64,000 nucleotides of DNA from Methanoregulaceae archaeon (GCA_015660885.1 JACTUB010000012.1:24514-88513); one strand, 5' to 3'. Shown: positions 45,393 to 54,991, counted from the first letter of the stretch. The notes: a model not told the origin generated them from the letters alone. Numbers and translations: made by a program.

Positions 45393-47558
45393 ATGCTCAT
45401 CCAGGACCTCGCCATCCCCACTAATCTCAAGCAACGATACACCGAGGCTGGGATTTCTGAGCTTTACCCACCCCAGGCTGAATGCGTGGATAAAGGCATA
45501 CTGGAGGGGAAAAACATGCTTGTTGCTATTCCTACAGCCAGTGGAAAAACACTGATAGCCGAAATGGCTATGCACCATACAATAACAAATGGTGGAAAAT
45601 GCCTTTATATCGTCCCCCTCAAGGCACTTGCGAATGAAAAATTTGAGGAGTTTTGCAATAAAGAGATACGGGTTGGTATTGCTACTGGTGATTTTGACCG
45701 CCGCGATGATATGCTCGGAAAAAATGATATCATTGTCGCTACAAGTGAAAAAGTGGATTCTCTTCTGCGCAATAACGCAAAGTGGATTTCAGATATCACC
45801 CTTGTTGTAATCGATGAAATCCATCTGATTGATTCGCAGGGGAGGGGGCCGACATTAGAGATGGTAATTGCCAAGATGCTGTTCCGGAATCCTTCCATGC
45901 AGGTTATCGGTCTCTCGGCGACTATCGGGAACCCCGATAAACTTGCCGGTTGGCTCAATGCGGAACTTGTGATAAGCGCATGGCGCCCTGTTGACCTCAG
46001 GCAGGGTGTCTTTTTCAACAACCGGATCCATTTCCGGGGGGGAACACGCGCCGTAAAGGAGATCTCAAAGAATTATGATGATCTTAACCTTTGCCTTGAC
46101 ACAATTTCCGAAAGAGGCCAATGTCTTGTTTTTGTTTCGTCACGGCGCAATGCTGAAGCTTTCGCAAAACGCGCAGCTGCTGCCATAAAAAGCGAGGACC
46201 CTGCACTTGCTGTATATGCAGAACGTATCCAGAAAAATGCAGAAACTGAAATGGGAAAGACACTTGCCGCATGTGTCGCTAAGGGTTCTGCGTTTCATCA
46301 TGCCGGTCTGGGTCGCCCGGAACGTTCAATTGTTGAGGAAGGGTTCCGGAAGGGTCTGATAAAATGCATATCATCAACACCCACGCTCGCTGCAGGATTA
46401 AACCTTCCCGCACGGCGGGTTATCATCCGAGATTACCACCGGTTCGCAGCGGGGGAAGGAATGCAGCCGATTCCGGTGAGCGAGTATCACCAGATGGCAG
46501 GAAGGGCCGGACGTCCACATCTTGATCCGTATGGTGAAGCGGTGCTTATTGCCAAGGATGAGGGGCAGGTAGAGGAACTGTTCGAATGGTATATTGATGC
46601 ACCACCGGAGGAGGTCCACTCGAAAATTGCAGAACCTACGGCACTTTACACCCATGTGCTATCATTAATCTCATCAGGTTTTGCAAAAAACCGTAATGAA
46701 CTCACCTCATTCATGAATCGGACATTTTACGTCCATGAACACCGGCAAGGACGCCTCATACAGCAGGCGGTAAATGCAGCACTCGTCTTTCTGGTTAATT
46801 CTGAGATGGTGGTTGAGTTTGGAGATCATCTCGGACCAACTGAGTTTGGTGCTCTTGTATCAAGATTGTATATCGATCCACGAAGTGCAGCTATGATAAT
46901 CAGTGTACTGCGGGAAAAGGAAATTTATTCCGATCTCGGCCTCCTTCAGGTAATTTGTAGTACTCCGGATATGCCCAAACTCTATGTCCGGAATTCAGAC
47001 ATTGCCGCGTTATCACGAATGATGGATACACATACAGAGGATCTTTGGCTGTCTCTGCCGGGTGATGATGAATCTACAGAGGCATTTTATCGCGCACTAA
47101 AAACCGCGATGCTTCTGTCTGACTGGACTAATGAACTCTCTGATACAAAAATCTGCGAAAGATATTCCGTCGGTCCTGGTGATATTTATGGGATGGTTGA
47201 GAGTGTAACCTGGCTTCTGCACGCAAGTGCGGAACTTGCGAGGATATTTGTATCGGCTTTTCATTTTAAAGTGAGAGAGTATGAGATTTGTATGAAAAAC
47301 GGCGCCCGGCGAGAACTTCTTCCACTCCTACGGCTACGTGGGGTTGGCAGGGTTCGTGCAAGAAGACTGTTCAACAACAGGATGAAAACGCCGGATGAGA
47401 TCCTTGAGCACGGAATTGATGAGGTGATAAAACTACTTGGTCTGGGTGTTGCAGAGCAGATTTTCGATCAGCTTCAGCGAAAAAAAAGAGACGCTCCCGG
47501 GAGTGAAGCCCAGCCAATCTCATCACCGGGTCAGTCAACCCTCAATCGTTTTGGGTGA
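45393..47558 (+). CDS. hel308: Hel308-type ATP-dependent DNA helicase
   Basis: A 721-residue superfamily 2 helicase. Walker A PTASGKT near residue 47, DEIH near 147, the SATIGN motif near 175, then the second RecA domain with [10 protein letters not shown] winged helix, ratchet domain and terminal helix-hairpin-helix ([17 protein letters not shown]) follow. It unwinds lagging-strand forks in repair. The extreme C-terminus QSTLNRFG resembles a PCNA-interacting box. It ends four bases before cgi121, a pairing seen in many archaea. Confidence 0.96.
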   Translation: MLIQDLAIPTNLKQRYTEAGISELYPPQAECVDKGILEGKNMLVAIPTASGKTLIAEMAMHHTITNGGKCLYIVPLKALANEKFEEFCNKEIRVGIATGDFDRRDDMLGKNDIIVATSEKVDSLLRNNAKWISDITLVVIDEIHLIDSQGRGPTLEMVIAKMLFRNPSMQVIGLSATIGNPDKLAGWLNAELVISAWRPVDLRQGVFFNNRIHFRGGTRAVKEISKNYDDLNLCLDTISERGQCLVFVSSRRNAEAFAKRAAAAIKSEDPALAVYAERIQKNAETEMGKTLAACVAKGSAFHHAGLGRPERSIVEEGFRKGLIKCISSTPTLAAGLNLPARRVIIRDYHRFAAGEGMQPIPVSEYHQMAGRAGRPHLDPYGEAVLIAKDEGQVEELFEWYIDAPPEEVHSKIAEPTALYTHVLSLISSGFAKNRNELTSFMNRTFYVHEHRQGRLIQQAVNAALVFLVNSEMVVEFGDHLGPTEFGALVSRLYIDPRSAAMIISVLREKEIYSDLGLLQVICSTPDMPKLYVRNSDIAALSRMMDTHTEDLWLSLPGDDESTEAFYRALKTAMLLSDWTNELSDTKICERYSVGPGDIYGMVESVTWLLHASAELARIFVSAFHFKVREYEICMKNGARRELLPLLRLRGVGRVRARRLFNNRMKTPDEILEHGIDEVIKLLGLGVAEQIFDQLQRKKRDAPGSEAQPISSPGQSTLNRFG

Positions 47559-47562
47559 GTGA

Positions 47563-48084
47563 ATGGGAATACCAAGCGAGGGCTACGAGATCCGGCAGGC
47601 AAGGTTATTTGTTGAGAACCGTGATGAATTCCTTAGAATAATACAAGAGATTGCACGGCGTAATTCAACCCATCTTGTATGCTTTGACGCGAATAACATG
47701 ACAGGACGTAGACATGCTGAGGTAGCAATACAATATGCTCGGCGATCTTTTTTTTCCGGGAAAGCAATTTCCAATTCTTTTGAGATGGAGGCGTTACTAT
47801 TCGCCGCGGGATCTCGACAGTGCAATGTGGCAGCCTTGTTCGGAATTCACGAGCAGGAAAATGAAATATTTGTCTGTTCCTATCCAATAAATGAGTGCGT
47901 ATGGGAGGATCTTTCAAAGTATATGCACTTTGTTGAGGAGACATGGGAGGAAATTACTCCAGACAAGGAGATCAGAATAAAATCCTTGTTCGGTATCTCT
48001 CAGGAGGAACTTGAGTTGGTTGGCACAGAGAGGATCAAAGATCTTGTTCGAGAACGCATAGCTCTTCTCGAAGTTAATCGTTAA
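47563..48084 (+). CDS. cgi121: KEOPS complex subunit Cgi121
   Basis: A 173-residue protein of the Cgi121/TPRKB family. RHAEVAIQYARRSFFSGKAI near residue 50 and SFEMEALLFAAGSRQCNVAALFG near 73 (shown in part: LLFAAGSRQCNVAALFG) are the core helices. In the KEOPS complex it binds the CCA end of tRNA for threonylcarbamoyl-adenosine synthesis at position 37. It overlaps nothing and is spaced four bases from hel308, so co-transcription is likely. Confidence 0.92.
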   Translation: MGIPSEGYEIRQARLFVENRDEFLRIIQEIARRNSTHLVCFDANNMTGRRHAEVAIQYARRSFFSGKAISNSFEMEALLFAAGSRQCNVAALFGIHEQENEIFVCSYPINECVWEDLSKYMHFVEETWEEITPDKEIRIKSLFGISQEELELVGTERIKDLVRERIALLEVNR

Positions 48085-48221
48085 CGAATCTTTGGATCTG
48101 ACATATCGTTTGATTAAGAACGGGAATTCCTGATTTAAATTGGATGGATAATAAAAAATGGAGTATTTCAATTTGGTGATAAATCCCTTTTATGAGGAGA
48201 TAAAGAGAACAGCCTCATAAA

Positions 48222-48710
48222 TCATTTAATTGCATGAGAAAGAATATGCGTAATCTCAGGGATAATAAGTTCTTTTGTTGCAAGTGATACTGCGGAAGGA
48301 GAACCGGGAATACAGAAAACTGCCTTACTATGACAAATGCCTGCCAGTGCACGGGACAACATTGATGCAGTACCAATCTCCTGACAACTTTTCATCCTGA
48401 AAAGTTCACCGAACCCGTCAATTATTTTTTCGAGCAGAGGCAGAACGGCCTCTATTGTACAATCATCATGAGTAAGGCCTGTCCCGCCATTGAGAATTAT
48501 ACAATTGGATTTTATTAATGCTCGATATAGCTCAGCACGAATTGATTCGATCTGATCTGGAACTATCGCATAGTGTTCAACAATAATACCTGCTTTTTTT
48601 AAAATATCGCAGATAGTTTGTCCACTTGTGTCGTTTTCCTCTGTCCGTGTACTCGAAACTGTAATAACTGCCGCAGAAATTCGTATTGGTTTGATATGTT
48701 TCTGATTCAT
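48222..48710 (-). CDS. moaB: MoaB/MogA-type molybdopterin biosynthesis protein
   Basis: A 162-residue protein of the MoaB/Mog family: ITVSSTRTEENDTSGQTI near the N-terminus, LNGGTGLTHDDCTIEAVLPL near residue 73 (normally RD, here HDD), and FCIPGSPSAVSLATKELI near 130. It adenylates molybdopterin before metal insertion; in methanogens the product is the tungsto- or molybdopterin of formylmethanofuran and formate dehydrogenases. It is transcribed away from the origin region. Confidence 0.93.
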   Translation of the reverse strand: MNQKHIKPIRISAAVITVSSTRTEENDTSGQTICDILKKAGIIVEHYAIVPDQIESIRAELYRALIKSNCIILNGGTGLTHDDCTIEAVLPLLEKIIDGFGELFRMKSCQEIGTASMLSRALAGICHSKAVFCIPGSPSAVSLATKELIIPEITHILSHAIK

Positions 48711-48802
48711 CTTAAATGATGATCGTTCTTCAAAAATTAATAATCTTGGATTCCCAAGATTCCCTGATTTATCCAGAATAAGTACCGCAAAAGATCTTTT
48801 AA

Positions 48803-48828
48803 GAGACCCCTTTGTTTCCAGTGGAAAA
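48803..48828 (-). repeat. Origin recognition box 1
   Basis: Read on the minus strand it is TTTTCCACTGGAAAC followed by AAAGGGGTCTC: the dyad TTCCA-TGGAA plus the G-run that Orc1/Cdc6 reads. This is the best match to the archaeal ORB consensus in the region. Confidence 0.75.
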
Positions 48829-48968
48829 TTATTAAAATTTTATCCAAATGGAAATTAATTTTTTTTAATTGAAAATCAATTGCACCAAATTTTTATATAC
48901 TTTAAAATTTAAATTTAAAATAGCCTTATTTTATTAATATTTTAAATATTGCTCAAATATTTTAATGA

Positions 48969-48996
48969 TTTCGACAAGAAACGAAGGGGGGTCTCC
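48969..48996 (+). repeat. Origin recognition box 2 (degenerate dyad)
   Basis: TTTCGACAAGAAAC followed by GAAGGGGGGTCTCC. The G-run and TCTC end match box 1 but the TTCCA-TGGAA dyad is altered. It points opposite to box 1 across the AT-rich block. Confidence 0.6.
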
Positions 48997-49126
48997 CCAA
49001 AAAATTATTTGATTAGAATCCAAAATGTTTTAACAGATCAATGAAATTGTTTAATCCATTAAATAATAAGTATTAAATTAAAATTTTCTGAGCTTTGTTA
49101 TCAATTCTATTTATAATTTGAGCGAG

Positions 49127-49149
49127 CTCCACTGGAAAAGAAGGGGTTT
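49127..49149 (+). repeat. Origin recognition box 3, overlapping the cdc6 promoter
   Basis: CTCCACTGGAAAAG followed by AAGGGGTTT. The dyad and G-run are kept. Its right end shares bases with the TATA-like TTTATAAA of orc1/cdc6. Confidence 0.7.
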
Positions 49150-49154
49150 ATAAA
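49147..49154 (+). promoter_or_regulatory. TATA-like box of orc1/cdc6
   Basis: TTTATAAA, about 65 bases before the ATG at 49215, predicts a start site near 49175 and a leader of about 40 bases. It touches ORB 3. Confidence 0.5.
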
Positions 49155-49186
49155 CAAGATAAACCGATCGTTTTTTAGTCTTGAGT

Positions 49187-49209
49187 CACTAAGTTTCAGA
49201 TCCTTAGTG
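49187..49209 (+). promoter_or_regulatory. Hairpin in the orc1/cdc6 leader
   Basis: CACTAAG at 49187-49193 pairs perfectly with CTTAGTG at 49203-49209, with a nine-base loop. It ends five bases before the ATG, within the predicted leader. Confidence 0.4.
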
Positions 49210-49214
49210 TAACC

Positions 49215-50507
49215 ATGCCTGAAACAGAAGATCCATCCACCGGGTTATTTAAAAAATACCTTGCAAATAACAAGATATTCCGTGACCGTGAAGTGCTCAG
49301 ACACTCGTACCGGCCTCAGATACTCCCCCATCGCAAGCCCCAGATAGATAACGTAGCCTCAATACTGGCACCTTCTTTGCGCAATGAAACCCCATCAAAC
49401 ATCCTGATTTATGGAAAGACCGGGACCGGCAAGACAGCCTGTGTACGATATGTTGGTTACGAGCTTGAAAAGGCAAGCAGTAAGATGGGCACTATCTGTC
49501 GGATTGTCCATTTAAATTGCGAAGTAATCGATACCCAATACAGGGTACTTGCCCAGATAGCAAAGAACCTTGATGGAATAGATGAAATTGGCAGCGATAA
49601 AACCCGTACGCATATTCCTATGACAGGATGGCCAACTGACCAGGTGTATGCCGAGCTAAAAAATCAGCTTGAAGCCGGCGGCGGTGTGCTTGTGATCGTG
49701 CTTGATGAGATTGACAAGCTCGTAAAAAAGAGCGGTGATGATACACTCTATAATCTTACGCGGATAAATTCCGACCTTAAAAACTCCAAGGTAAGTATTA
49801 TTGGTATTTCAAACGATCTGAGTTTTAAAGATTTTCTCGATCCCCGTGTTCTGTCGTCTCTTTCTGAGGAAGAGATTGTTTTCCCACCCTATAATGCCCC
49901 TCAGCTTGTTGACATTCTTGCGCAAAGGTCAGATGCTGCATTCGTGGCGGGTGCCATAGCAGAAGGTGTTATCCCCCTATGCTCAGCTCTTGCCGCGCAG
50001 GAGCACGGAGATGCCCGCCGTGCCCTTGATCTATTAAGAATTTCCGGTGAGCTTGCCGATCGCGACGAATCAACTCAGGTAACAGAAGAACATGTAAAAC
50101 AGGCTCAGGCGAAGATCGAGACTGATAGTATGATTGAATGCATTGCGACACTTCCCACCCAGAGCAAACTGATCCTCTTCTCCATGCTCATACTCGAACA
50201 ACTGGGACAGAATATCTTTACGAGCGGGGAAGTATCACGTATTTATCAGGATATAGCCCCGAGCATTGAACTTGACGTACTCACGCATCGCCGCATTACC
50301 GATCTTATCTCCGAGTTGAACATGCTCGGTGTAATAAACACCCGCGTGGTAAGTCGTGGTCGGTATGGCAGAACAAAAGAGATGTGGTTTGACTCGAACA
50401 CGGGAAAGATCCGTGAGGTTGTGCTTAAGGATCCGCGACTGAACGGGTTAAAAGACCTTGACGTGAAACAAATGGAATCAAAATGGTTGAAGACATGGTT
50501 CAGGTGA
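49215..50507 (+). CDS. cdc6: Orc1/Cdc6 replication initiator
   Basis: A 430-residue AAA+ initiator: Walker A YGKTGTGKTACV near residue 66, Walker B VLVIVLDEIDKL near 158, sensor I IIGISNDLSF near 195 and the arginine-finger region DPRVLSSLSEEEI. A winged-helix domain follows (about 310-420, ILEQLGQNIFTSGEVSRIY). It binds origin recognition boxes and loads MCM. The adjoining AT-rich region with ORB elements is its likely origin. An Lrp-type gene starts six bases after its stop. Confidence 0.97.
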   Translation: MPETEDPSTGLFKKYLANNKIFRDREVLRHSYRPQILPHRKPQIDNVASILAPSLRNETPSNILIYGKTGTGKTACVRYVGYELEKASSKMGTICRIVHLNCEVIDTQYRVLAQIAKNLDGIDEIGSDKTRTHIPMTGWPTDQVYAELKNQLEAGGGVLVIVLDEIDKLVKKSGDDTLYNLTRINSDLKNSKVSIIGISNDLSFKDFLDPRVLSSLSEEEIVFPPYNAPQLVDILAQRSDAAFVAGAIAEGVIPLCSALAAQEHGDARRALDLLRISGELADRDESTQVTEEHVKQAQAKIETDSMIECIATLPTQSKLILFSMLILEQLGQNIFTSGEVSRIYQDIAPSIELDVLTHRRITDLISELNMLGVINTRVVSRGRYGRTKEMWFDSNTGKIREVVLKDPRLNGLKDLDVKQMESKWLKTWFR

Positions 50508-50513
50508 TGAGGT

Positions 50514-51005
50514 ATGGATGAAAAAGATCTCGAACTCCTCCGTATTCTCGAGGATAACAGCCGGCTTTCCGCGCAGGAAATTGGAAGGATGACCTGCCTT
50601 ACTCCCGCAGAAACCGAGGCACGGATTCATGCACTCGAGGCTGCGGGAGTAATCCGCAAATATACCACTGTGATCAACTGGGAGATGGCGGGCAATGGGG
50701 AGGTCTCTTCCATCATCGAAGTCAAGGTGAACCCCGAGCGCGACTATGGTTACGACCGGATAGCAGAACGGCTTTCCCGGTTCAGGCAGGTAAAAACTTT
50801 GCGTCTGATGACCGGAACCTATGATCTCCAGCTCCTGGTAACTGGTAAGAACATGCAGGAAGTTTCCCGTTTTGTGTCTGAACATGTAGCACCGATGGAT
50901 AGGATTCGCGAAACTGCGACTCATATCATCATGAAGTCATACAAGGAAAATGGCAACATGCTTTTTGAACAACAGGAAGCAGAACGCCTCCCTTACTCAT
51001 TCTAA
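50514..51005 (+). CDS. Lrp/AsnC-family transcriptional regulator
   Basis: A 163-residue regulator. The N-terminal winged helix (LELLRILEDNSRLSAQEIGR, given in part) is followed by a RAM/ACT-like effector domain from about residue 65 (EVSSIIEVKVNPERDYGYDR...). It probably senses an amino acid and controls the aminotransferase gene that begins a few bases later; the two appear as a pair in many methanogens. ATG 50514 sits after the cdc6 stop with a GAGGT ahead. Confidence 0.92.
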   Translation: MDEKDLELLRILEDNSRLSAQEIGRMTCLTPAETEARIHALEAAGVIRKYTTVINWEMAGNGEVSSIIEVKVNPERDYGYDRIAERLSRFRQVKTLRLMTGTYDLQLLVTGKNMQEVSRFVSEHVAPMDRIRETATHIIMKSYKENGNMLFEQQEAERLPYSF

Positions 51006-51014
51006 GGTGTGAGT

Positions 51015-52172
51015 ATGCGGAATTTTATTTCTGAACGTGCACAGAGCATACCGTCATCGGGAATAAGGAAATTCTTCGACCTCGCTCTCACGATGGAGGA
51101 TGTTATATCCCTTGGTGTCGGTGAGCCGGATTTTCGTACCCCCTGGAATATCTGCGAATCAAGCATTTACTCCATTGAGCAGGGTGTGACATCCTATACT
51201 CCCAACAAAGGTCTGCCGGCACTCCGTGAAGTTCTCTCCAGCTATCTGAAACAACATTACAATCTTACCTATAACAGTGATAGTGAAATTATCATTACGA
51301 GTGGTGTATCAGAAGCCCTTGATATCGCAATCCGTGCAATAGTGGATCCTGGCGATGAAGTGCTTGTCACACAGCCAAGCTATGTCTCTTATGCTCCCTG
51401 TGTGACACTGGCAGGAGGCATGCCGGTTCCTGTTGAATGTACCGAAGCTGATAAATTCAAACTCAATCCCGATACCCTTCAGGAAAAGATTACAAGAAAG
51501 ACGAAAGCACTCATGATTAATTTCCCGAACAATCCAACGGGGGCAGTGATGTCCCGGAAAGATCTTGAAGCAATTGCCGATATTGTAATCGATAATGATC
51601 TTCTGCTTATAACCGACGAAGTATATGCGGAACTTACTTACGAGGGAAGCCATATTGCCGCCGGTACGGTGAGCGATCTCTGGCAGCGGACAATTACGCT
51701 CAATGGTTTTTCCAAGGCCTACGCGATGACGGGATGGCGTGTCGGGTATCTCTGCGCTCCAAAAGATCTCTGTGAAATCGCTCTTAAGATCCATCAGTAC
51801 GTAATGCTTTGCGCCCCCGTTATGGGACAGGTCGGTGCGCTTGAAGCGATCCGATCTGCAGAAGAAGATAAGAATAGCATGGTGAATGAGTACCGTTTGA
51901 GGCGTAATATGTTTGTAGCAGGATTAAATCGCATCGGCCTCTCCACACATATTCCGGAGGGTGCATTCTATGCATTTCCGTCTATGAAAGGTACCGGGCT
52001 TTCGGATACGGAGTTTGCCGAACGACTATTAAAAGAGCAGCGGGTAGCTGTGGTACCAGGGAGTGTCTTTGGTGCAGGGGGAGAGTTCCATCTCCGCTGT
52101 GCATATGCGGTCTCCAGGAAGCAACTTACTGAAGCTCTTACGCGAATAGAAACCTTCCTCAGCAGTCTCTGA
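51015..52172 (+). CDS. Class I/II pyridoxal-phosphate aminotransferase
   Basis: A 385-residue fold-type I aminotransferase. SLGVGEPDFRTP near the N-terminus, MINFPNNPTGAVMS near residue 170, TDEVYAELTYEG near 200 and the Schiff-base lysine in NGFSKAYAMTGWRVGY near 232. ATG 51015, not the GTG at 51009, was chosen because AGGTG precedes it. Substrate is probably an aromatic or branched amino acid or aspartate; sequence alone does not settle it. Likely controlled by the Lrp regulator before it. Confidence 0.93.
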   Translation: MRNFISERAQSIPSSGIRKFFDLALTMEDVISLGVGEPDFRTPWNICESSIYSIEQGVTSYTPNKGLPALREVLSSYLKQHYNLTYNSDSEIIITSGVSEALDIAIRAIVDPGDEVLVTQPSYVSYAPCVTLAGGMPVPVECTEADKFKLNPDTLQEKITRKTKALMINFPNNPTGAVMSRKDLEAIADIVIDNDLLLITDEVYAELTYEGSHIAAGTVSDLWQRTITLNGFSKAYAMTGWRVGYLCAPKDLCEIALKIHQYVMLCAPVMGQVGALEAIRSAEEDKNSMVNEYRLRRNMFVAGLNRIGLSTHIPEGAFYAFPSMKGTGLSDTEFAERLLKEQRVAVVPGSVFGAGGEFHLRCAYAVSRKQLTEALTRIETFLSSL

Positions 52173-52282
52173 TATATGCGGAAATAGTAATCCATCTGAC
52201 CCCGATTTAATCAATTGTATTAGAGAATCCAGATCTGAGGATACTTTATTTTGCAACTCGATCAATACTACTTGATATTACA

Positions 52283-53296
52283 ATGAGCTGTACAATCATC
52301 GTTGGTGGATTTTTTGGGGATGAGGGAAAAGGTAAGATTGTCGCCCATATTGCATGTAATGACAAACCTGTAATCATCTCCCGCGGCGGTGTGGGGCCGA
52401 ATGCCGGGCACACTGTTCAGATCGGAGACCGTGAATATGGCGTCCGGATGGTTCCTTCCGGTTTTGTTTACAAGGAAGCGAAACTCTGTATAGGCAGTGG
52501 TGTACTTGTCGACCCTCGCGTTCTGAAACAGGAAGTTGAGGAGCTCGACGTGAAAGGGCGAATATTTGTTGATAAACGCTGCGGCATAATTACCGAAGAT
52601 CACATCAGACGTGATAAAGGAAGCGCCCATCTGTCGAAGAAGATCGGGAGTACTGGATCGGGATGCGGACCCGCAAACTCGGATCGCGTGATGAGGCTTT
52701 CTCCACAGGCAAAAGATGTTCCCGAGCTCGCCGAATATCTGCTTGATGTCCCCAAAGCGATTGATGACGAGCTGAAACAAGGTAGCACGGTGCTGCTTGA
52801 AGGAACGCAGGGTTTTGGAATATCTCTCTATTATGGTACTTATCCCTTTGTTACAAGTAAAGACACATCGGCGTCCCAGATTGCAGCTGATAATGGAGTA
52901 GGACCGACTAAAATTGATGATGTTATTGTAGTTTTCAAGGCATATCCCACCCGTGTTGGGGAAGGACCATTCAGCACCGAAATGACTTTTGAAAAATCAG
53001 ATTCGATGGGCATCCAGGAATTTGGGACTGTCACTCACCGGAAGCGACGTATTGGTGGCTGGGACGGAGATATGGCTCGGTACTCCGCAATGATCAATGG
53101 ATGTACCCAGGCTGCGATTACCGGCATCGATCATGTGGATAAAACCTGTTTTGGTGTAACTGAGTATAGGAAACTGACGAAGAAGGCTAAGAACTTTTTA
53201 AAGATTGCCGAGGATGATATTGGCAGTCCCATCACCCTAATATCCACCGGTCCCGAGATGACCCAGATCATCGATTTGAGGAATGAGCTGGTATGA
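52283..53296 (+). CDS. purA: Adenylosuccinate synthetase (short archaeal form)
   Basis: A 337-residue enzyme joining IMP and aspartate with GTP in AMP synthesis. GGFFGDEGKGKIVAHI and GGVGPNAGHTV are the GTP- and IMP-binding motifs; LLEGTQGFGISLYYG near 172 and GEGPFSTEM near 228 are also diagnostic. It is about 90 residues shorter than bacterial PurA, as in other archaea. It is the first gene of a compact operon, overlapping the Trm112-like gene by four bases. Confidence 0.96.
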   Translation: MSCTIIVGGFFGDEGKGKIVAHIACNDKPVIISRGGVGPNAGHTVQIGDREYGVRMVPSGFVYKEAKLCIGSGVLVDPRVLKQEVEELDVKGRIFVDKRCGIITEDHIRRDKGSAHLSKKIGSTGSGCGPANSDRVMRLSPQAKDVPELAEYLLDVPKAIDDELKQGSTVLLEGTQGFGISLYYGTYPFVTSKDTSASQIAADNGVGPTKIDDVIVVFKAYPTRVGEGPFSTEMTFEKSDSMGIQEFGTVTHRKRRIGGWDGDMARYSAMINGCTQAAITGIDHVDKTCFGVTEYRKLTKKAKNFLKIAEDDIGSPITLISTGPEMTQIIDLRNELV

Positions 53297-53478
53297 GAAG
53301 GTCACTCATGGATATTCTATGCTGCCCGGTATGTAAAGGGGATCTTGCACTCAATGTTGAAAAGGAGGATGAAAACGAAATCCTGGAGGGTGAATTGCTC
53401 TGCACTGTATGCAAAGTAAAGTATCCAATTCATGAGGGTATTCCCAATCTTCTCCCCCAGACACCCATTATAAAATAA
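53293..53478 (+). CDS. trm112: Trm112-family small zinc protein
   Basis: A 61-residue protein: MDILCCPVCKGDL, a variable strand region, then LLCTVCKVKYPIHEGIPNLLP. The four cysteines bind zinc in this family. Trm112 is an activating partner of several tRNA, rRNA and release-factor methyltransferases. It starts in an ATGA overlap with purA and is followed 17 bases later by the membrane protein gene. Confidence 0.88.
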   Translation: MRRSLMDILCCPVCKGDLALNVEKEDENEILEGELLCTVCKVKYPIHEGIPNLLPQTPIIK

Positions 53479-53495
53479 AGAAAAAAAGGAGAAGG

Positions 53496-54068
53496 ATGAA
53501 TTTCCCGTTGTCATTCACTCTACTGACTGCCGCGGGTCAGATTTCGCACGATACTTCTTTTGAATTTTATCTCAACCGGTTAGGAATTAATGAAATTGAG
53601 GGTCCGAAGGAAAATATCTGGGGGGAGATCGGAAGCACTCTGCGATTAATTTTTAAAAACCGTGGAGCACCCACCCATATCACAATTTCATCCCCGAATT
53701 CCGGAATGTATACCGATTTCTTCCACGAAAATATGTATATCGTTGATGAAGCAGTCCTACCGATTCCTCTGCGTAAAGACGGTCGGGAAGGTTTTTTCGA
53801 TCTTGAGATTATCACAGGTTACGGGGGTGTAAAACTATTCCTTCACGTTGATGTCATTCAAGGAGTGGACCACCAGAAACCGGCAGCAAGGGGAGAACCC
53901 CCGCTTCAGCCGGTTGCCCATGGGCGCCCTCATCCTCTAATGATCATGATGGGTATTGCCCTCATTCTCTTCAGCGCATCACTCTATACACAAATTGAAT
54001 TTCTCAATACTGCGTCATTTATTATCCTTATCGTTGGTGCTCTTTACACATGGTACCGACAAACATAG
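53496..54068 (+). CDS. Unknown protein with two C-terminal membrane helices
   Basis: A 190-residue protein I do not recognise with certainty. Residues 1-130 are beta-rich (STLRLIFKNRGAPTHITISS, then FFDLEIITGYGGVKLFLHVD), like a small immunoglobulin-type domain. A proline/histidine linker follows, then two hydrophobic helices (MIMMGIALILFSASLY and [16 protein letters not shown]), leaving it anchored with the domain probably outside. It overlaps the cbiB start by 19 bases, so it belongs to this operon. No signal peptide cleavage site is clear. Confidence 0.7.
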   Translation: MNFPLSFTLLTAAGQISHDTSFEFYLNRLGINEIEGPKENIWGEIGSTLRLIFKNRGAPTHITISSPNSGMYTDFFHENMYIVDEAVLPIPLRKDGREGFFDLEIITGYGGVKLFLHVDVIQGVDHQKPAARGEPPLQPVAHGRPHPLMIMMGIALILFSASLYTQIEFLNTASFIILIVGALYTWYRQT

Positions 54069-54991
54069 AAGCAGGAGTACTCGTATTATTTGCCGCTCTT
54101 ATCGTTGATCGTCTTATTGGTGATCCACATTCCCTTTGGCATCCTGTAGCTATCCTTGGCAGGTTCATAGGGTTTTGGGGTAGACCGGAACGGTATTCTC
54201 CCGGAATTCAGCATTTTGTCGGCATCATTTTCTGGGTTGTCACTGTAGCCCTGTTCGCCCTGCCGTTTTATTGTTTTGCAGCGGTTTCACCATGGTACAT
54301 CTACCTGGTTGCAGGGCCATTCCTGCTCAAAAGCTGTTTTGCCTGGCGCGCTCTCGAAGAACATACGCTTGCTGTTGTCACCGCGTTGAAGGATGGAGTG
54401 GAAAACGGGCGGACACAGGTAAAAATGATGGTATCGCGAGAAACGGCGAATCTTGGACGGGAACAAATTCTTTCAGCCGGCTATGAGTCGATGACGGAAA
54501 ATATTACGGACAGTATTATCTCCCCGCTTTTTTATTTTTCCCTGTTCGGGCTAGCTGGTGCGGCAGTCTATCGTGCGGCAAATACGATGGATGCAATGCT
54601 TGGATATCGTGATGAACGGATACAATTAGGCTGGTGTTCGGCACGCATGGATGACATACTCAATTTCCTTCCTGCGAGGCTGACGGTACTGTTTCTTCTC
54701 CTTTATTTTTCCATCAAGGGAAGGTTTTCAAGCACAGTGCGTGTTATACGTCGTGATAGCCATAAACGTCCCGGCTTTAATGGGGGCATTGTGATGGCAG
54801 CTATGGCAGGAGGAATCGGAATACGGTTCGAAAAGCCGGGAGTTTATACTATTGGCGATGGTGAAAGAACATTGGATGGGGCTGGTCCTGATATCCTCCG
54901 TGCAAGCCGATTTGTTACCCTTGCCTTTGCAGCTCTGGCCGGGGGTACTCTGTTTTTATTGGGATCATTGATCAATAATATAGGCATATGA
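54050..54991 (+). CDS. cbiB: Adenosylcobinamide-phosphate synthase CbiB
   Basis: A 313-residue membrane protein. [20 protein letters not shown] near the N-terminus, [26 protein letters not shown] near 130 (given in part) and [17 protein letters not shown] near 180 are the family hallmarks. It attaches aminopropanol phosphate to cobyric acid in cobamide synthesis. Cobamides are essential for methyl transfer in methanogenesis and for the class II ribonucleotide reductase downstream. It overlaps pdxS by four bases. Confidence 0.94.
   Translation: MVPTNIEAGVLVLFAALIVDRLIGDPHSLWHPVAILGRFIGFWGRPERYSPGIQHFVGIIFWVVTVALFALPFYCFAAVSPWYIYLVAGPFLLKSCFAWRALEEHTLAVVTALKDGVENGRTQVKMMVSRETANLGREQILSAGYESMTENITDSIISPLFYFSLFGLAGAAVYRAANTMDAMLGYRDERIQLGWCSARMDDILNFLPARLTVLFLLLYFSIKGRFSSTVRVIRRDSHKRPGFNGGIVMAAMAGGIGIRFEKPGVYTIGDGERTLDGAGPDILRASRFVTLAFAALAGGTLFLLGSLINNIGI

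Larger units (their letters stand above)
48803..49149. other. oriC: Probable replication origin (oriC) next to orc1/cdc6
   Basis: The roughly 500 bases between moaB and orc1/cdc6 hold no gene. An AT-rich block (about 48830-48965, with TTTAAAATTTAAATTTAAAA-like runs) is the likely unwinding element. It is bounded on the left by an origin-recognition-box (ORB) element on the minus strand and on the right by one on the plus strand, with a third just before orc1/cdc6. This opposed arrangement and the position beside the initiator gene are standard in archaea. Confidence 0.8.
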
